NCBI GenBank assembly: GCA_963971225.1
Contig: OZ020270.1
Location: forward strand, 69,198,932-69,262,931
DNA length: 64,000 nt
Source: Melieria omissa
Lineage: Eukaryota; Arthropoda; Insecta; Diptera; Ulidiidae
Direction of reading: 5' to 3'
Below, in pieces: positions 32,909 to 43,422 of this stretch. The notes under the pieces were generated by a model that ran no database searches, was not told where the DNA came from, and was given only the letters and a program-made list of their open reading frames with translations. A program made the translations under genes and the position numbers. Numbering within the stretch: the first letter of the stretch is position 1; every line of letters begins with the position of its first letter.

Positions 32909-33226
32909 CCAGGAAATAGCGAATGTACTGATGCTAATGAAAGACAACTCGAACACTTTTAATAAAAACCAGAGGACATTTATAAACAATCAGGTAGATA
33001 CATTAATGAGTAAACTAAGAACAATAACGCCAACCAATAGACAGAAAAGAGGACTAACAAACCTAGTAGGTCATGCCTACAAATACCTCTTTGGAACAAT
33101 GGACAATACAGATCAAGAGGATATCACTAATCACTTCAATACGGTTGACATTAATATGCATAACTCAATAACTGGACTAAATCAACAAATAAAAATTAAC
33201 GATCATTTTAACACAACAATACAATT

Positions 33227-36200
33227 GTGTCAGTTTTTCAGTGCGTCAGATCACATTTCCGTCTGCTTTCCTTGTCCTTTAACCCACCCAGGTCATGGTG
33301 CTGGACAAATTTCGCATAGCCTTCTGCAACGTGCGCGGGCTCAGGGCGAATTTTTTTGCTGTATACGCGTTCGTTAACCTCCACAAGCCCCATATAATGG
33401 CACTAAGTGAGACCCAGGTGTGTGAGGATGCAGATCCACTGGATTTCCACATCCCAGGGTACCACTTACTGCCATTATTCTCTCCTCATAGGGGTCTTGC
33501 CCTTTATGTGTGCAGTAATGTTGCGTACCAGTGCCAGCAACAACTATACACGACGGATGCCGAATTTAGCTCCATGTGGGTTAAATTCAATATCCAGTCG
33601 CACATTCTGCACTTTTGCTTTCTATATAGAAGCCCGAATTCAGGGAGAGATTTTACTTATAACAAGTTTGATCTTCTCTCTGATTCTATTTCTCATATTT
33701 TGGAATCGTATCCGAATAGTGAAATTGTAGTTGCTGGTGATTTCAATATTCATAATTCCAATTGGCTACGCCATTCCAGCCACACAACTCCTGAAGGCTT
33801 ATTCGTCGAGCTCTTTGCCGAGTCTAATAACTTGACTCAAATAGTGCATGAACCAACGCATATCCCCTGCGTTGCTGGGCAAGCTCTCAACACTCTAGAC
33901 CTTTTTCTCACTTCTCATCACGAAAAATATGATGTTGAAATGCACGCACCTCTTGGTAACTCGGACCATTGCACCATTTTGGCGTCTTTCTCATACTCTT
34001 CTATCCGCAATGCTTCGCCCTTAGCCCCGAAGCGCCTAGTGTGGATGTATGATAAAGCTAACTGGAGTGAACTTAATGAATTTTTCGCCCACTTCAATTG
34101 GAAATTGTGTTTTCTAGATAGAAACATAAATGCCGCAGCCAAAATGGTTGAAAAAATTATATTATTGGGAATGCGGTCCTTCATCCCTAATAAGAAAATT
34201 TGCATTAAACCTAAGGACAATCTCTGGTTTAATGAGACATGCAGAATTGCTGTCAGGTCTAAAGAGGAAGCTTTCAGAGCATGGCAGGCAAATAAAAATG
34301 CCACCACTGAACAGCTGCGTAAACAGGCTAGAAATCGATGCAATGCCATCCTAAGGCGCCAAAAGTTTCTGCACGAACAGCGCCAAAGGAAAAAAGTTCT
34401 TCAATGCCAGCGTGGTAGTAAGAACTTCTGGTCATTCGTTAAGAAGGTGAAGAATCAAACATCGTCTTCCATTCCAACTCTTCTTAACAATGATCAAATC
34501 ATCACTCACTCGGTTGATAAAGCTAATTTGTTGGCTAAAATTTTCGCAGAGAATTCCTCCCTGCCCCCCAGCGATCAACCACTACCCGTAGTCGAGAACG
34601 TATCTTGTTCTATGCCAGAAATTCATTTTCGGACACGGGTAGTTAAAAGGGTGCTTGCAAATCTCGATGTAAATAAGGCTTCAGGGCCGGACGGCATTCC
34701 AGCCCTTGTTTTGCAAAAGTGCGCTACCTCACTGGCTTGTCCATTACGCAAACTTTTCAACATGTCATACACCACAGGTGTATTTCCGACATGCTGGAAG
34801 GTAGCAAATGTTCAACCAGTTCCTAAAAAAGGCAAGACTACTGACCCTGCGAACTACCGACCTATAGCAATCTGCTCGGTGCTTTCCAAAGTAATGGAAA
34901 GCATTGTAAACTTCAACCTTGTGAAGTATCTGGAGCACAATAGACTGCTAAGTGACCGCCAATACGGCTTTCGAAGACAGCGATCGACGGGAGACCTTAT
35001 GGCGGTCCTCACCGAGAAATGGAACAATAGTATTCTAAACCTCGGTGAAAGCAAGGTTGTTGCATTGGATATTTCCAAGGCCTTTGACCGAGTGTGGCAT
35101 AAAGCACTCGTGTCAAAATTGATTGCTTATGGCGTCGGTAGTATCTTCTCTCGTTGGATAACGAGCTTCCTCTATGATCGCTCTATTCGTGTTGTAATAG
35201 ACGGCATAGCCTCGGAAAAGCATTCCCTTAGCGCGGGAGTGCCGCAGGGTTCGGTCCTTTCTCCAACCCTTTTCCTTATCTTCATTAACGACCTATTGTC
35301 GTCGACGAAGAATCCCATCTACTCGTTTGCGGATGACAGCACCATTTGTCATTCATACTCCTTCACAAAGCGCCCCAGCTCTGTGGAGATTGAGAGAGAA
35401 CGGCGCCGTATGAATGATACACTTAATAGCGACCTACAAACAATCTCCAAGTGGGGTCAAGCGAACAGGGTCGATTTTAATCCTCGCAAGACCCAATGTT
35501 GCCTGTTATCCCACAAACGAGTCTCCCCACATCCCAGCACATCCTTGGTTATGGATGGTGTGAGTATTGCGGAATCGGCAGCTCTTGATGTTCTGGGCAT
35601 GTCCATTAAGAACGATCTTCGTTGGAACGATCATATTTTTGGCGTGTCGAAAGAAGCAGCCAAGTGCCTCGGCTTATTAAAGCGGTGCAAAAAATATTTC
35701 ACTCCGTCCGATCTCCGCATCATTTATACCACCTATATCCGACCTAAAATGGAGTTTAACTCGCACCTATGGGCAGGGGCTTCAAAAACCCATTTGGAGC
35801 TCCTGGATCGGGTGCAAAACCGTGCGATTAAACTTATAGGGGACAGTAGGGCATCCAGCTCTATTGACTCCTTGGAACATCGTCGAAACGTGGCATGTGT
35901 GGTTTTATTTTATCGTTACTTTTTCGGCAATTGCTCAGTGGAGATGAGCAGCTTGCTGCCATCACTCCGGGTATTCCCCCGGGCAACCCGTTTGAACACT
36001 GGCGCCCATGCATTCCACGTTGAAACGATGTTCCAGCGCACTACGCACTACAGAAAAAGTTCGTTCCTGGCCCGAACAGCGCGATTGTGGAATGGTCTCC
36101 CTGCAGATGTTTTCCCCAGCACTTATGATCTTGATGGATTCAAGGCAAGAGTCCATAAATTCTTCACCCAACATCCTTTCTCCCAACCTATATATCCTTC

Positions 36201-36276
36201 CTGAACCAGCGCAATGCCCGCATTTATAGGGGTTTCCCCTGCGCGTTGGCTCGTATTTAAAAAAAAAAAAAAAAAA
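33227..36276 (+). mobile_element. CR1/jockey-group LINE inserted in env of copy 1
   Basis: The target is known from copy 2: the LINE lies at ACAATT/AATAAAAG, with AATT repeated on each side (33223-33226, 36277-36280). The exact duplication is uncertain because of the A tail. The element ends in a pure A tract (from about 36259). There are only 68 bases before the ORF, so it is either 5'-truncated past an ORF1 or a naturally single-ORF type. It is younger than the gypsy copy that contains it. Confidence 0.9.
33295..36204 (+). CDS. LINE ORF2: endonuclease and reverse transcriptase, uninterrupted
   Basis: 969 codons without a break. The N-terminal APE-type endonuclease (residues 1-230) shows CNVRGLRANF, LSETQV, VAGDFNIHNSNW, NTLDLFLTS and GNSDHCT, carrying the expected Asn, Glu, Asp and His positions. 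The RT (about 450-720) shows DGIPALVLQK, VPKKGKTTDPANYRPIA, ALDISKAFDRVWH, GVPQGSVLSPTLF and the catalytic YSFADDSTI. The C-terminal region ends like other CR1/jockey-type elements (ARLWNGLPADVFPS). No RNase H domain. All catalytic motifs seem present, so this could be an active protein or a very recent copy. Confidence 0.9.
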   Translation: MVLDKFRIAFCNVRGLRANFFAVYAFVNLHKPHIMALSETQVCEDADPLDFHIPGYHLLPLFSPHRGLALYVCSNVAYQCQQQLYTTDAEFSSMWVKFNIQSHILHFCFLYRSPNSGRDFTYNKFDLLSDSISHILESYPNSEIVVAGDFNIHNSNWLRHSSHTTPEGLFVELFAESNNLTQIVHEPTHIPCVAGQALNTLDLFLTSHHEKYDVEMHAPLGNSDHCTILASFSYSSIRNASPLAPKRLVWMYDKANWSELNEFFAHFNWKLCFLDRNINAAAKMVEKIILLGMRSFIPNKKICIKPKDNLWFNETCRIAVRSKEEAFRAWQANKNATTEQLRKQARNRCNAILRRQKFLHEQRQRKKVLQCQRGSKNFWSFVKKVKNQTSSSIPTLLNNDQIITHSVDKANLLAKIFAENSSLPPSDQPLPVVENVSCSMPEIHFRTRVVKRVLANLDVNKASGPDGIPALVLQKCATSLACPLRKLFNMSYTTGVFPTCWKVANVQPVPKKGKTTDPANYRPIAICSVLSKVMESIVNFNLVKYLEHNRLLSDRQYGFRRQRSTGDLMAVLTEKWNNSILNLGESKVVALDISKAFDRVWHKALVSKLIAYGVGSIFSRWITSFLYDRSIRVVIDGIASEKHSLSAGVPQGSVLSPTLFLIFINDLLSSTKNPIYSFADDSTICHSYSFTKRPSSVEIERERRRMNDTLNSDLQTISKWGQANRVDFNPRKTQCCLLSHKRVSPHPSTSLVMDGVSIAESAALDVLGMSIKNDLRWNDHIFGVSKEAAKCLGLLKRCKKYFTPSDLRIIYTTYIRPKMEFNSHLWAGASKTHLELLDRVQNRAIKLIGDSRASSSIDSLEHRRNVACVVLFYRYFFGNCSVEMSSLLPSLRVFPRATRLNTGAHAFHVETMFQRTTHYRKSSFLARTARLWNGLPADVFPSTYDLDGFKARVHKFFTQHPFSQPIYPS

Positions 36277-37219
36277 AATTAATAAAAGATACAATACAAC
36301 AAAATCAAAATGCTATTCTTTACAACCTAAAAGGTCTCCATAAAACAGTAAGAGATATATTGTCACAAAACCTCTACATAGAAAAATTATTAATGTTAAC
36401 TACAATTAGAAACCACATAGAACATATTCAAAGTTATATAACAACAGCACAAAATGGCATAAATGATGCACGTATTCTAACAAAACAAGAAATAGACGAT
36501 TACGAAATTAATATAAATAAAATTAAATATCTAAGAACAGCAATATTCGAGATAAACAATGACTTAATATTTATAATTAAAGTACCCAAAACATTTCATA
36601 TTATACAAGTAAAAACAATAATACCTATTCCTTACATAAACAAAGAAATAAATGCGGAAATCGAAAACGTATTTAAATATGATAATAAAACATATGTATA
36701 CAAAGAAAACAACTATATAAACGAGTGCGTTTTGTCAAAACATTGTACATTGATAGGAAAAACATGCGAACTAATAACAAATAAAAACACTGAAATTATA
36801 ACCATTAACGATCACACACTAATCGTGAAAAATGCTAGAAACAACTCCATTTCAAGTAACTGCGAGTTGGAAAGCAACAACCTATATGGAAACTTGATCA
36901 TACAATACAATAATTGTTCGCTGGAAATAGAAAACAAAAAATTTTCAAACAACGCAAACATTTATGTTGACACTATCATCTTACCGAAGTTTAGCAATGT
37001 TACATTTAACACTTCACTCAGTATAGAAGAGATAAAATTAACAACAATAGAAAATCTAAAAGAAATAAGAGAAATCAAATACAAAAACCAAATTATAATA
37101 TACAGCGTACCAACAATTATAGTAATAATATCAATAGCAATTACAATAATATTATTGTACAAAAATTGTAAACCAAACAACCAAGGAATTCAGGAGAATC
37201 CTTTATCAAGGGGGGGAGG

Positions 37220-37659
37220 AGTTATGTATACTCTCCCGTATACCACACCAGAAGTCCATGCAATTGTAAATAGGTATGTCCAAAGTCAATAAACTCGGCA
37301 CAGAACGAACTCTACATTGTAAGTTCAACGTTTGCTGCGGAAATCGGATACGCCGAAAAAGCTAACGGCCAGGCAGAACCAACATCAGCGTTATGATCGC
37401 TGAGTTGTTTATGCTTGGCCAGCAGAAATCCGCCAAGTGAGCAAACGGTCAATGAGTTCGTTTTCTGCCGAGTTGGCGATTTTTGTATGGGCATACTTGC
37501 TATCGATCAGCACTTGGTTGTGGCATGGGGAAAAATTGTAAAGTTAGTCTTAAGACCAAACTGAGTGAATAAAGTTCATTGAAGAAAATTCTCCGGGTTT
37601 TATTTGGAACACAATTTCAGTGTAGAAAATTCTCCGGGTAAAACCCAAAAAACATAATT
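37220..37659 (+). repeat. 3' LTR of gypsy copy 1
   Basis: 440 bp, AGTTAT to ATAATT, preceded by the polypurine tract AAGGGGGGGAGG (37208-37219). Beyond it the right half of the long-inverted-repeat element begins (CGCCCGCGTC). Confidence 0.95.
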
Positions 37660-38161
37660 CGCCCGCGTCAATACGTGCTCGTGCAGCGTTAGAGGTAGGA
37701 GCGCGGTCACAAAAACATGTATAACTTTTGACCTAATGCGAAATAATAACTTTTGTTTTCACCAGCATTTTTGTAAGGGATTGTAGAATTAAATGAAATG
37801 TGTCAACATTTTCTCGCTGGCGGAGAAGTTTCATTAATTTTCAATTATTTACAACAAATAGGATTTTTCAGCTAAATAATAATTTTTTTGTGAAGAACGA
37901 TTTTTTCATGGCAAAGTATATTAATTGACAAAAATGTTGATGTAGAAAACGTTGAGTTTCGATAAACCGTTCGTGAGTTATGAATTTTTGAAAAAAACAT
38001 GATCAAAAACTTTTAACTGTAAATAACTAATGAAAAAAACATTTTTTTTCAAAATTATTTTTGGGGTGTCGTTTTTACCTCCAAACCGATCGAAAACCGT
38101 ATTGATCAACGAAAACTGAGACCATCGATTTTAAAGTGGCCCACTTGAGAAATTTTGACCC

Positions 38162-38707
38162 AGAAGTAAAAACTTTCTTCCGGGTCATATGTAAATGAAA
38201 ACCAAATGTTCATTATTTTGCATTTTCAGGAGTCCGCGAGCTGCCAAGTCTAAAAGATACATTTTTGCCGCGGAAATGCATCTAAAAAAACAGCTGTGTA
38301 CTTATTCACCACTTTTTCATAGAGAGAGCAAAACTAAATTTGTATGACAAATTACCAAAGAATTTTGCAAAACCATAAGAAAACAACAAAAATGCAAGAG
38401 GTCTCGCATGCGAATGAAATAGTTAACAATTTGAAATTGATCAATAAGCAGAAAATCTTATTTACTAGTCCTTTTTAGTGGAAATCAGTTGTACGACAAA
38501 TTCACTTCAGCGGGCAAATAGCGAACAGCTGCTTTGTTCACAAGTTTCAAGGCTAGTATAGACTCTGCTGAAGCGCTCGCTCTTACTGGCATCGCTCTTT
38601 CCCTTTTGTGGCTTCCCCCCGCACTGTGAAACTCGCAAACAAAAATGAAAATTGAATTTTTGAGCTCAGATGCGCCTTCTATACCCTTCATATTCCTTGG
38701 TGCAATA
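38162..38707. other. no recognised feature
   Basis: AT-rich DNA between the long-inverted-repeat element and a minus-strand LINE. No credible ORF or repeat seen. Confidence 0.45.
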
Positions 38708-40338
38708 ATATTATATTATTATTTATTTATTCGTCTACCGGGCTATCCCTCACAGACTACAAATAACTTACAACTTAAGACCAATAAAAACTTAAATATA
38801 ATATAACAATTCGCACAGTTTTTTCTTAAAAAGCTCTCGACTTAAGGCAAAATCGACATTATTGCAAATAGTGTTACACAAAGAAGTAAATTTGTGAATT
38901 GGTTCATTCTCACCATATTTTGTTCTATGGACCGTATTATAATATATTTTTATATATATTTATTTAAATATATATTTATTTATAATATTATTTTTATCTT
39001 TGTCTTAAGCACCGACCCGGCACATAAAAAGGTAAAAGCGTCAGTAGCTCTGGCGAGTCTATCTTGCTATCGTATATATCCTTGATGAACAGGATCCCAT
39101 ACATCCTTCTCCTACTCGTGAGGTCCTGCAGATTTAGAATTCTACATCTGAGTTCATAAGGAGGCATGGATGGGTACAGACGTCGAAGAGCGAACTTAGT
39201 GAAACGCCTTTGGACTCTTTCCAGTCTTTTAGAGTGAGCTTCAAAATTTGGGTCCCATATAGTGCACGCATATTCCAACACTGACCTAACCAAACACGTA
39301 AACAGACTTTTCAAAGTGAGCGGGTCAAGGAATTCTTTGGAATTGCGTTTTAAAAAACCAAGTTTAGAGTTGGCTGAGGATACCACATATTCCGTGTGGA
39401 AATCGAACTTGAGCTTAGAGTAAAGGCAAACTCCTAAATCCTTCTTAGCGGTCTTGCGGGAAAAAGCGTCAACATCGTTGTATGTGTAATCATGGATTAA
39501 TGGGCTGTTATTCCGTGAGAAGGAAATCGTACTGCCGCAAACCATTTCGGTCACACCAGGATATCAAGAAGTGTATGTCATGCTGTAGTGCGAGACAAAC
39601 ACCACGATTCTGAATAGCGAGGTAAAGTTTTAAGCACTGACAAGATTTTAAGACTAGAACGATATCATTGATGAAAATGGAGAAAAGCAAGGGGCCAAGA
39701 TGACTTCCCTGGGAAACCCCCGAAGTAACAGCAATTGGTTTAGAATAACTCTGGCCAATCTTTACGATTAGTTTTCTATTTGTTAAGTAGGAGTCCAGCC
39801 ATTTTAAGGCGCTAGCATGAATGCCAAGCTTTTCTAACTTAAAAAGAAGCAGACTATGATTCATGCTATCGAAGGCCTTTACGAAGTCAGTGTACAGAGC
39901 GTCAACTTGAACTCCATTTTCAACTTTATTGGTAACGAAATTTGTAAATATAGCCAGGTTTATGCAGGTGGACCTACCAGGGAAAAACCCATGTTGTTGA
40001 GTTACGATATGATTCTTGAAAGCATGTAATAGCGTTTCATTAACCATTTTATCCAATAGTTTTGGGATAATGAAAATCTTTGCGATCGGTCTATAGTTTT
40101 CGACTGAGTTTCTAAGTCCAGGCTTTTAGATTGGAGAAATAAATGCAGTCTTCCACTCGTCGAGTACGCAGGCGGAGTGAAGTGATGCATTAAAAATTAA
40201 CGTGAGAGGAATGTGGAGCGAGCTTGCACAGTTTTTTAGGAAAATAGGGAGTAAAAGATCATATCCTGCACCTTTTGAAGTCTCCCATAATACAAGGAGA
40301 TTGATTGATAAGACTACTCGGCACAAAAAATTCACCTA
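38708..40338 (-). pseudogene. 5'-truncated non-LTR retrotransposon (jockey/CR1-type RT), dead
   Basis: On the minus strand 40126-40335 holds the start of the RT fingers (TSKGAGYDLLLPIFLKN, LHSACVLDEWKTAFISPI). After a stop, 39508-40056 gives LLDKMVNETLL, QHGFFPGRST, DFVKAFDSMNHSLLLFKL and TSGVSQGSHLGPLLFSIFIND. The catalytic YADD block is missing: the sequence goes from VLKSCQC straight to LKLYLAIQN. The segment 38994-39554 is the C-terminal region (VRSVLEYACTIWDP). The 3' tail is a TAA/TAAA-rich run at 38708-38735. The endonuclease is lost by truncation at about 40338. Confidence 0.8.
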
Positions 40339-40359
40339 AAAAAGTGTTTTCTAGACTAA

Positions 40360-41038
40360 CAGCCCAATTCTGTACACTTGATAAATTCACCATATTGACT
40401 ATTTGTCAAGTTTCTACTATTTGTCAAGAATTTGTATTCTATTCCTTAAAATAAAAGCTCTTTTCTTGATAAATTGTCAAAAGTGTGAGTGCTATTCACA
40501 ACAGCATACAAATTTAGCCCATTGAAAATGGAAGAATTGGGCATGTTGACACACTTGTAACGGTTGAGGAGGATAGAAGAGAAGAAATCAGAAGCAGAAG
40601 AAAACAAATAATTTGCCTTCGTTGAGCGAAGAAGAGTTCATGAAGAATTTCCGGCTTACTCGATTCTTGTGGCATCGATTAATTGAGCTATCTTTGCCCA
40701 TACGCGTTCTGGCGGCATTGCATTTTTTGGACATGGATCCTACCAAAAATGCGTTGGTAAAAACTGTAATTTGCCTATGAGCCAATCATCTGTCTCACAA
40801 AATTGTAAAAATTTTTAATAAAAATTTCAAAATAGTTTCAAAATTACTTCTTTTAATTTTTTATTTGTCTTTTTTTTTGACAATTTGACAACTATCGCAT
40901 ATTCAGCTTATGTTAAATTAAATGAGCTTTTTACTTTATCAATGTTGCATCAGAATGCCAACAAAGCTTTTGCTTGATAAAAATCTTGACAAAATACCTT
41001 GATCAAAAAAATTGTCAAGAATACACAGAATCAGGTTG
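40360..41038 (+). mobile_element. PIF/Harbinger element, deleted
   Basis: The ends CAGCCCAATTCTGT (40360) and ACAGAATCAGGTTG (ending 41038) are imperfect inverted repeats flanked by TAA (40357-40359, 41039-41041), the Harbinger-type 3-bp target. A short coding relic on the plus strand (about 40615-40780) reads SLSEEEFMKNFRLTRFLWH and VLAALHFLDMDP, resembling the start of a Harbinger transposase. The catalytic part is absent. Repeated TTGTCAAG words lie near both ends. Confidence 0.75.
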
Positions 41039-41041
41039 TAA

Positions 41042-41356
41042 CTTTGGGCCGCTGAACACGAAACTGAAGATCAAAAAAATTTTGTGAGAAGCGGTTTCAA
41101 ATCTTCGAAAAACCAGTTTTTACCCTATTGTTTCAGTTATGAGCACATATCTCGTAAACGAACCATCCGAATAACACACGATGTTCGTCGGTCAGAAAAT
41201 AATACCTTTTCTTTTCCAGAGATATACAGATTGTCCAAATCAGATGAGATTTGGAGAAATTACTGACGATGAAAGTTGTAAAAAAGTAAATGTTTCAACC
41301 ATTTTTATAGATAAAATCAATTATTTCCTTTGGTTTCAAAACCTAAGATGAAAAAT
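41042..41356. other. no recognised feature
   Basis: AT-rich stretch between the Harbinger remnant and a solo LTR. Nothing supported. Confidence 0.45.
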
Positions 41357-41360
41357 ATAT

Positions 41361-41757
41361 TGTTACGAAAATTACTTCACAGGTTCGTTTGGATTGGGTT
41401 TGAAAATAAAACAACTTCAGTTATTCAGCGCAACGTAGTCAAAACTAACAATCACTTTATTTACAGATCTACACTTCGCTTGTATCTACACTTGTTACCA
41501 CCTTGCTTGCTCAACACAGACTCGACTCACTGCGCTGCACACTTCTGCTTTTATACCAGTTTTCTTATCGCGCCGAAGTTTCTTGCAACTTCCAATTGGA
41601 AAATGCTCGACCATTCTCGCACAGCCCATTTCTCGCGAACCTTGCCATATCGGACTATACCAAGCGAATTATACCAGTTCGCCGTACTTCACAGTGCATG
41701 CCTAAAAGTATGCTTGCAAAAGCGTTCATGCACAGCACAGAGTGCCCTTTCGTTTCA
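41361..41757 (-). repeat. solo LTR of the gag-only gypsy family
   Basis: TGTTACGAAAATTACTTCAC to CGTTTCA matches the LTRs at 47375 and 50109, with ATAT on both sides (41357-41360, 41758-41761). No internal sequence is present, so it is the product of LTR-LTR recombination. Confidence 0.85.
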
Positions 41758-41761
41758 ATAT

Positions 41762-42634
41762 TATTTGTGCAAATATTAAGCCTTGGAATCGAAAGAAAAA
41801 TGACAAAGTTATGATGCACTGAGTGAAAACACCAACTTTACATTTATTACACCATGACCCATCCAAATGTTGATATAGGCGTGAAACTAGAGGTCATTTA
41901 CCTGTCGTAGTCGGTTTTCATTTTCTGACCCAAAGTGATTTTTAAAGGATTTTAAGATTTTAAGGACATACACATTTCAAATCTTTTTTTAAATATTTGC
42001 GGTTGTGGAAAAATGAAGATATGGGTATCAAATAAAAGAGAAAAATTGTCTCCTTTTAAATAAATTTTCTATTTTGAACTTTCAGGACCAAAATATGTCA
42101 GGTAGGGGAAACATACATGTTTTGGATTTCAGTCTGTAGATTCATACATCTAAATTTTATTCTATTTTAAAGTTCTCAAAAAAGTTACACGAACCCCCCG
42201 AAATAAAATCCTGCGTGCGCCACTGTTCTTCCCACTCCTAAAATGAATTGTGTCCCCATTTTCCTACTCCCTTAGCTTTAAGATCAAAATTATAAAATTA
42301 GTTTGTAAGAACAATCGCAACCAGAAACACGCACAATAAACGCCCTCACTGCGCCCAAACCAACTCCCGCCGTCTTTACTTTTTCCCAGTCATCTACCGT
42401 CAAAACATTGGTCCTTCGAGCTATCGCGTTCCCGCGCCGCGAACTAAAACAATTAAGCACTAAAAACATTAATACAGAACCACAGTACAATTAACAAAGG
42501 TGAAAACAGTGACACACAGTGAACAAGTTTACCACACAGTGACGTGAAAACAGAAATCATACAAAAAAATATATATATACGAAACACGGTGACAGTGCAC
42601 AGAATACTACAACCCCACTACACAAAAAAAAAAT
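41762..42634. other. unassigned; right half resembles a retroelement or gene leader
   Basis: The left part (to about 42180) is AT-rich with nothing recognised. From about 42290 it has a leader-like texture rich in AAAACAGTGACACACAGTG words. A TTGGTCCTTCGAGC motif near 42410 is, as I recall, a recurring word in the leaders of BEL/Pao elements. This is weak evidence; a fly 5' UTR is an alternative. Confidence 0.3.
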
Positions 42635-42638
42635 TTAA

Positions 42639-42921
42639 CCCTGGTGTCATAATGTTATTTTTTACTCCTGAAATCATAACGATACGTCTGGGAGACGTAT
42701 AAAGATTTACGATCTTAAACCTATATTTAAAGTTACGATATCAGTAAATATTTCACTTACATCAGAAATATGTATATTTTTCTGTAAAATAAAAGTCATA
42801 GTTGCTATAAATGACGACTGAGATAACTGACAATTTGAATTTGCTGTGAGAATAATTGTGGAAGAGAGCGCAAAACGTAAAAAGAGCATACGTCTCGCAG
42901 ACGTACGTTATGACGGTAGGG
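42639..42921. mobile_element. 283-bp TTAA-target MITE
   Basis: The ends CCCTGGTGTCATAA (42639) and TTATGACGGTAGGG (ending 42921) are inverted, flanked by TTAA (42635-42638, 42922-42925). Two short palindromes, ACGTCTGGGAGACGT and ACGTCTCGCAGACGT, lie near the two ends (about 42684 and 42891). No coding. Confidence 0.8.
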
Positions 42922-42925
42922 TTAA

Positions 42926-43350
42926 ACAAGAAAACGAAAGGGAAATAGTGAAAAAAACAGAAAAAATATAAATATATTCTATAATTTTAACAAACAACAA
43001 AAAAAAGACCAATATTTCAAGAAATACAAAAAAAAAGGCATTCCTCACAATAACGAAGTGCAGTGACGAAAGTGAAAAAAGTGAGAAACAAAAGTGACGG
43101 CGACAAAACATAAGTGCACACACAAAAATACACAAGCACAAACAACAACAACAAGCAACAAAAGCGCAGCAGCACCAGCTGATCGAGCCACCACCGTGCC
43201 AGACGACACAACAGACGTCCCAGTAGGACATGCAGCGCCAACTCCCACCAAAAAACACGGTTTGCGATTCCCCCCCTGAAGGATGCCACGTAAGTAACCA
43301 AAACCCCATTTGGTTCCCCTCCCAAAACGATATAAAAATTCGGTAAATCA
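42926..43350 (+). other. leader-like, A-rich/CAA-rich sequence with a splice-donor-like site
   Basis: Continues the leader-like texture left of the MITE: AAAGTGAAAAAAGTGAG and CAACAACAACAAGCAAC words, then a more balanced stretch. It ends in ATGCCACGTAAGTAA (43283-43297), in which GTAAGT is a perfect 5' splice site one base into the third codon. It could be a 5' untranslated exon of a host gene or of a retroelement. No protein evidence. Confidence 0.3.
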
Positions 43351-43422
43351 TACCGTAATTTATTTTTCTTAAAAAGACATTTTTCTTAAAAGTACATTTT
43401 TTAAGAAAAATAAATTACGGTG
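43350..43422. repeat. inverted repeat, ~23-bp arms
   Basis: CCGTAATTTATTTTTCTTAA (from about 43352) is matched inverted by TTAAGAAAAATAAATTACGG (ending 43421), around a loop of about 21 bases that itself contains TTTTTCTTAAAA. It borders the left end of the BEL/Pao element, and may be a small foldback unit. Confidence 0.7.

Larger units (their letters stand above)
32909..37292 (+). pseudogene. env: env of copy 1, start deleted and split by a LINE
   Basis: Sequence jumps from integrase to env codon ~36 at the bases GCC/AGGAAATAGC near 32908. This deletes most of integrase and the env signal peptide, with a CC microhomology. Env then reads VLMLMKDNSNTFNKNQRTF, the furin-type RQKRG site and the start of the fusion region to 33226. 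The LINE interrupts there, and env resumes after 36280 with NAILYNLKGLHKTVRDI. It continues to the membrane anchor and stop at 37290-37292, inside the 3' LTR. A few substitutions from copy 2 are seen (Arg for Ser in NDARILT; Thr for Pro in IKLTTIE). Confidence 0.9.
21275..37659 (+). mobile_element. gypsy/errantivirus copy 1 (gag-pol-env), interrupted
   Basis: LTRs at 21275-21714 and 37220-37659 (440 bp each, AGTTAT…ATAATT) bound the copy. The flanks are CGCG left and CGCC right, so the 4-bp duplication is imperfect. Order gag, pol, env on the plus strand. It is broken by copy 2 (24025-31581) inside RT, by a nonsense codon after RNase H, by an integrase-to-env deletion near 32908, and by a LINE in env. 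Without insertions it would be near 6 kb. A Ser-tRNA-type primer site places it with the 17.6/297-like group (inference). Confidence 0.92.
21001..38161. mobile_element. long-inverted-repeat (foldback-like) element split by gypsy copies
   Basis: An arm of about 208 bp (21001-21208), starting GGGTCAAAATTTCTCAAGTG, recurs inverted at 37939-38161. The arms share long stretches including GGTGTCGTTTTTACC and AACGGTTTATCGAAACTC, in matching order, with one indel-rich patch. The native element, without the gypsy nest at 21275-37659, is about 0.78 kb. No ORF or clear target duplication was found. Superfamily unknown. Confidence 0.6.

Noticed and set aside
42908..43351. Cys-rich 147-codon minus-strand frame and its neighbours
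   Set aside because: Antisense of A/CAA-rich leader-like DNA; the Cys/Phe/Leu richness comes from composition. Not a toxin-like or knottin pattern.
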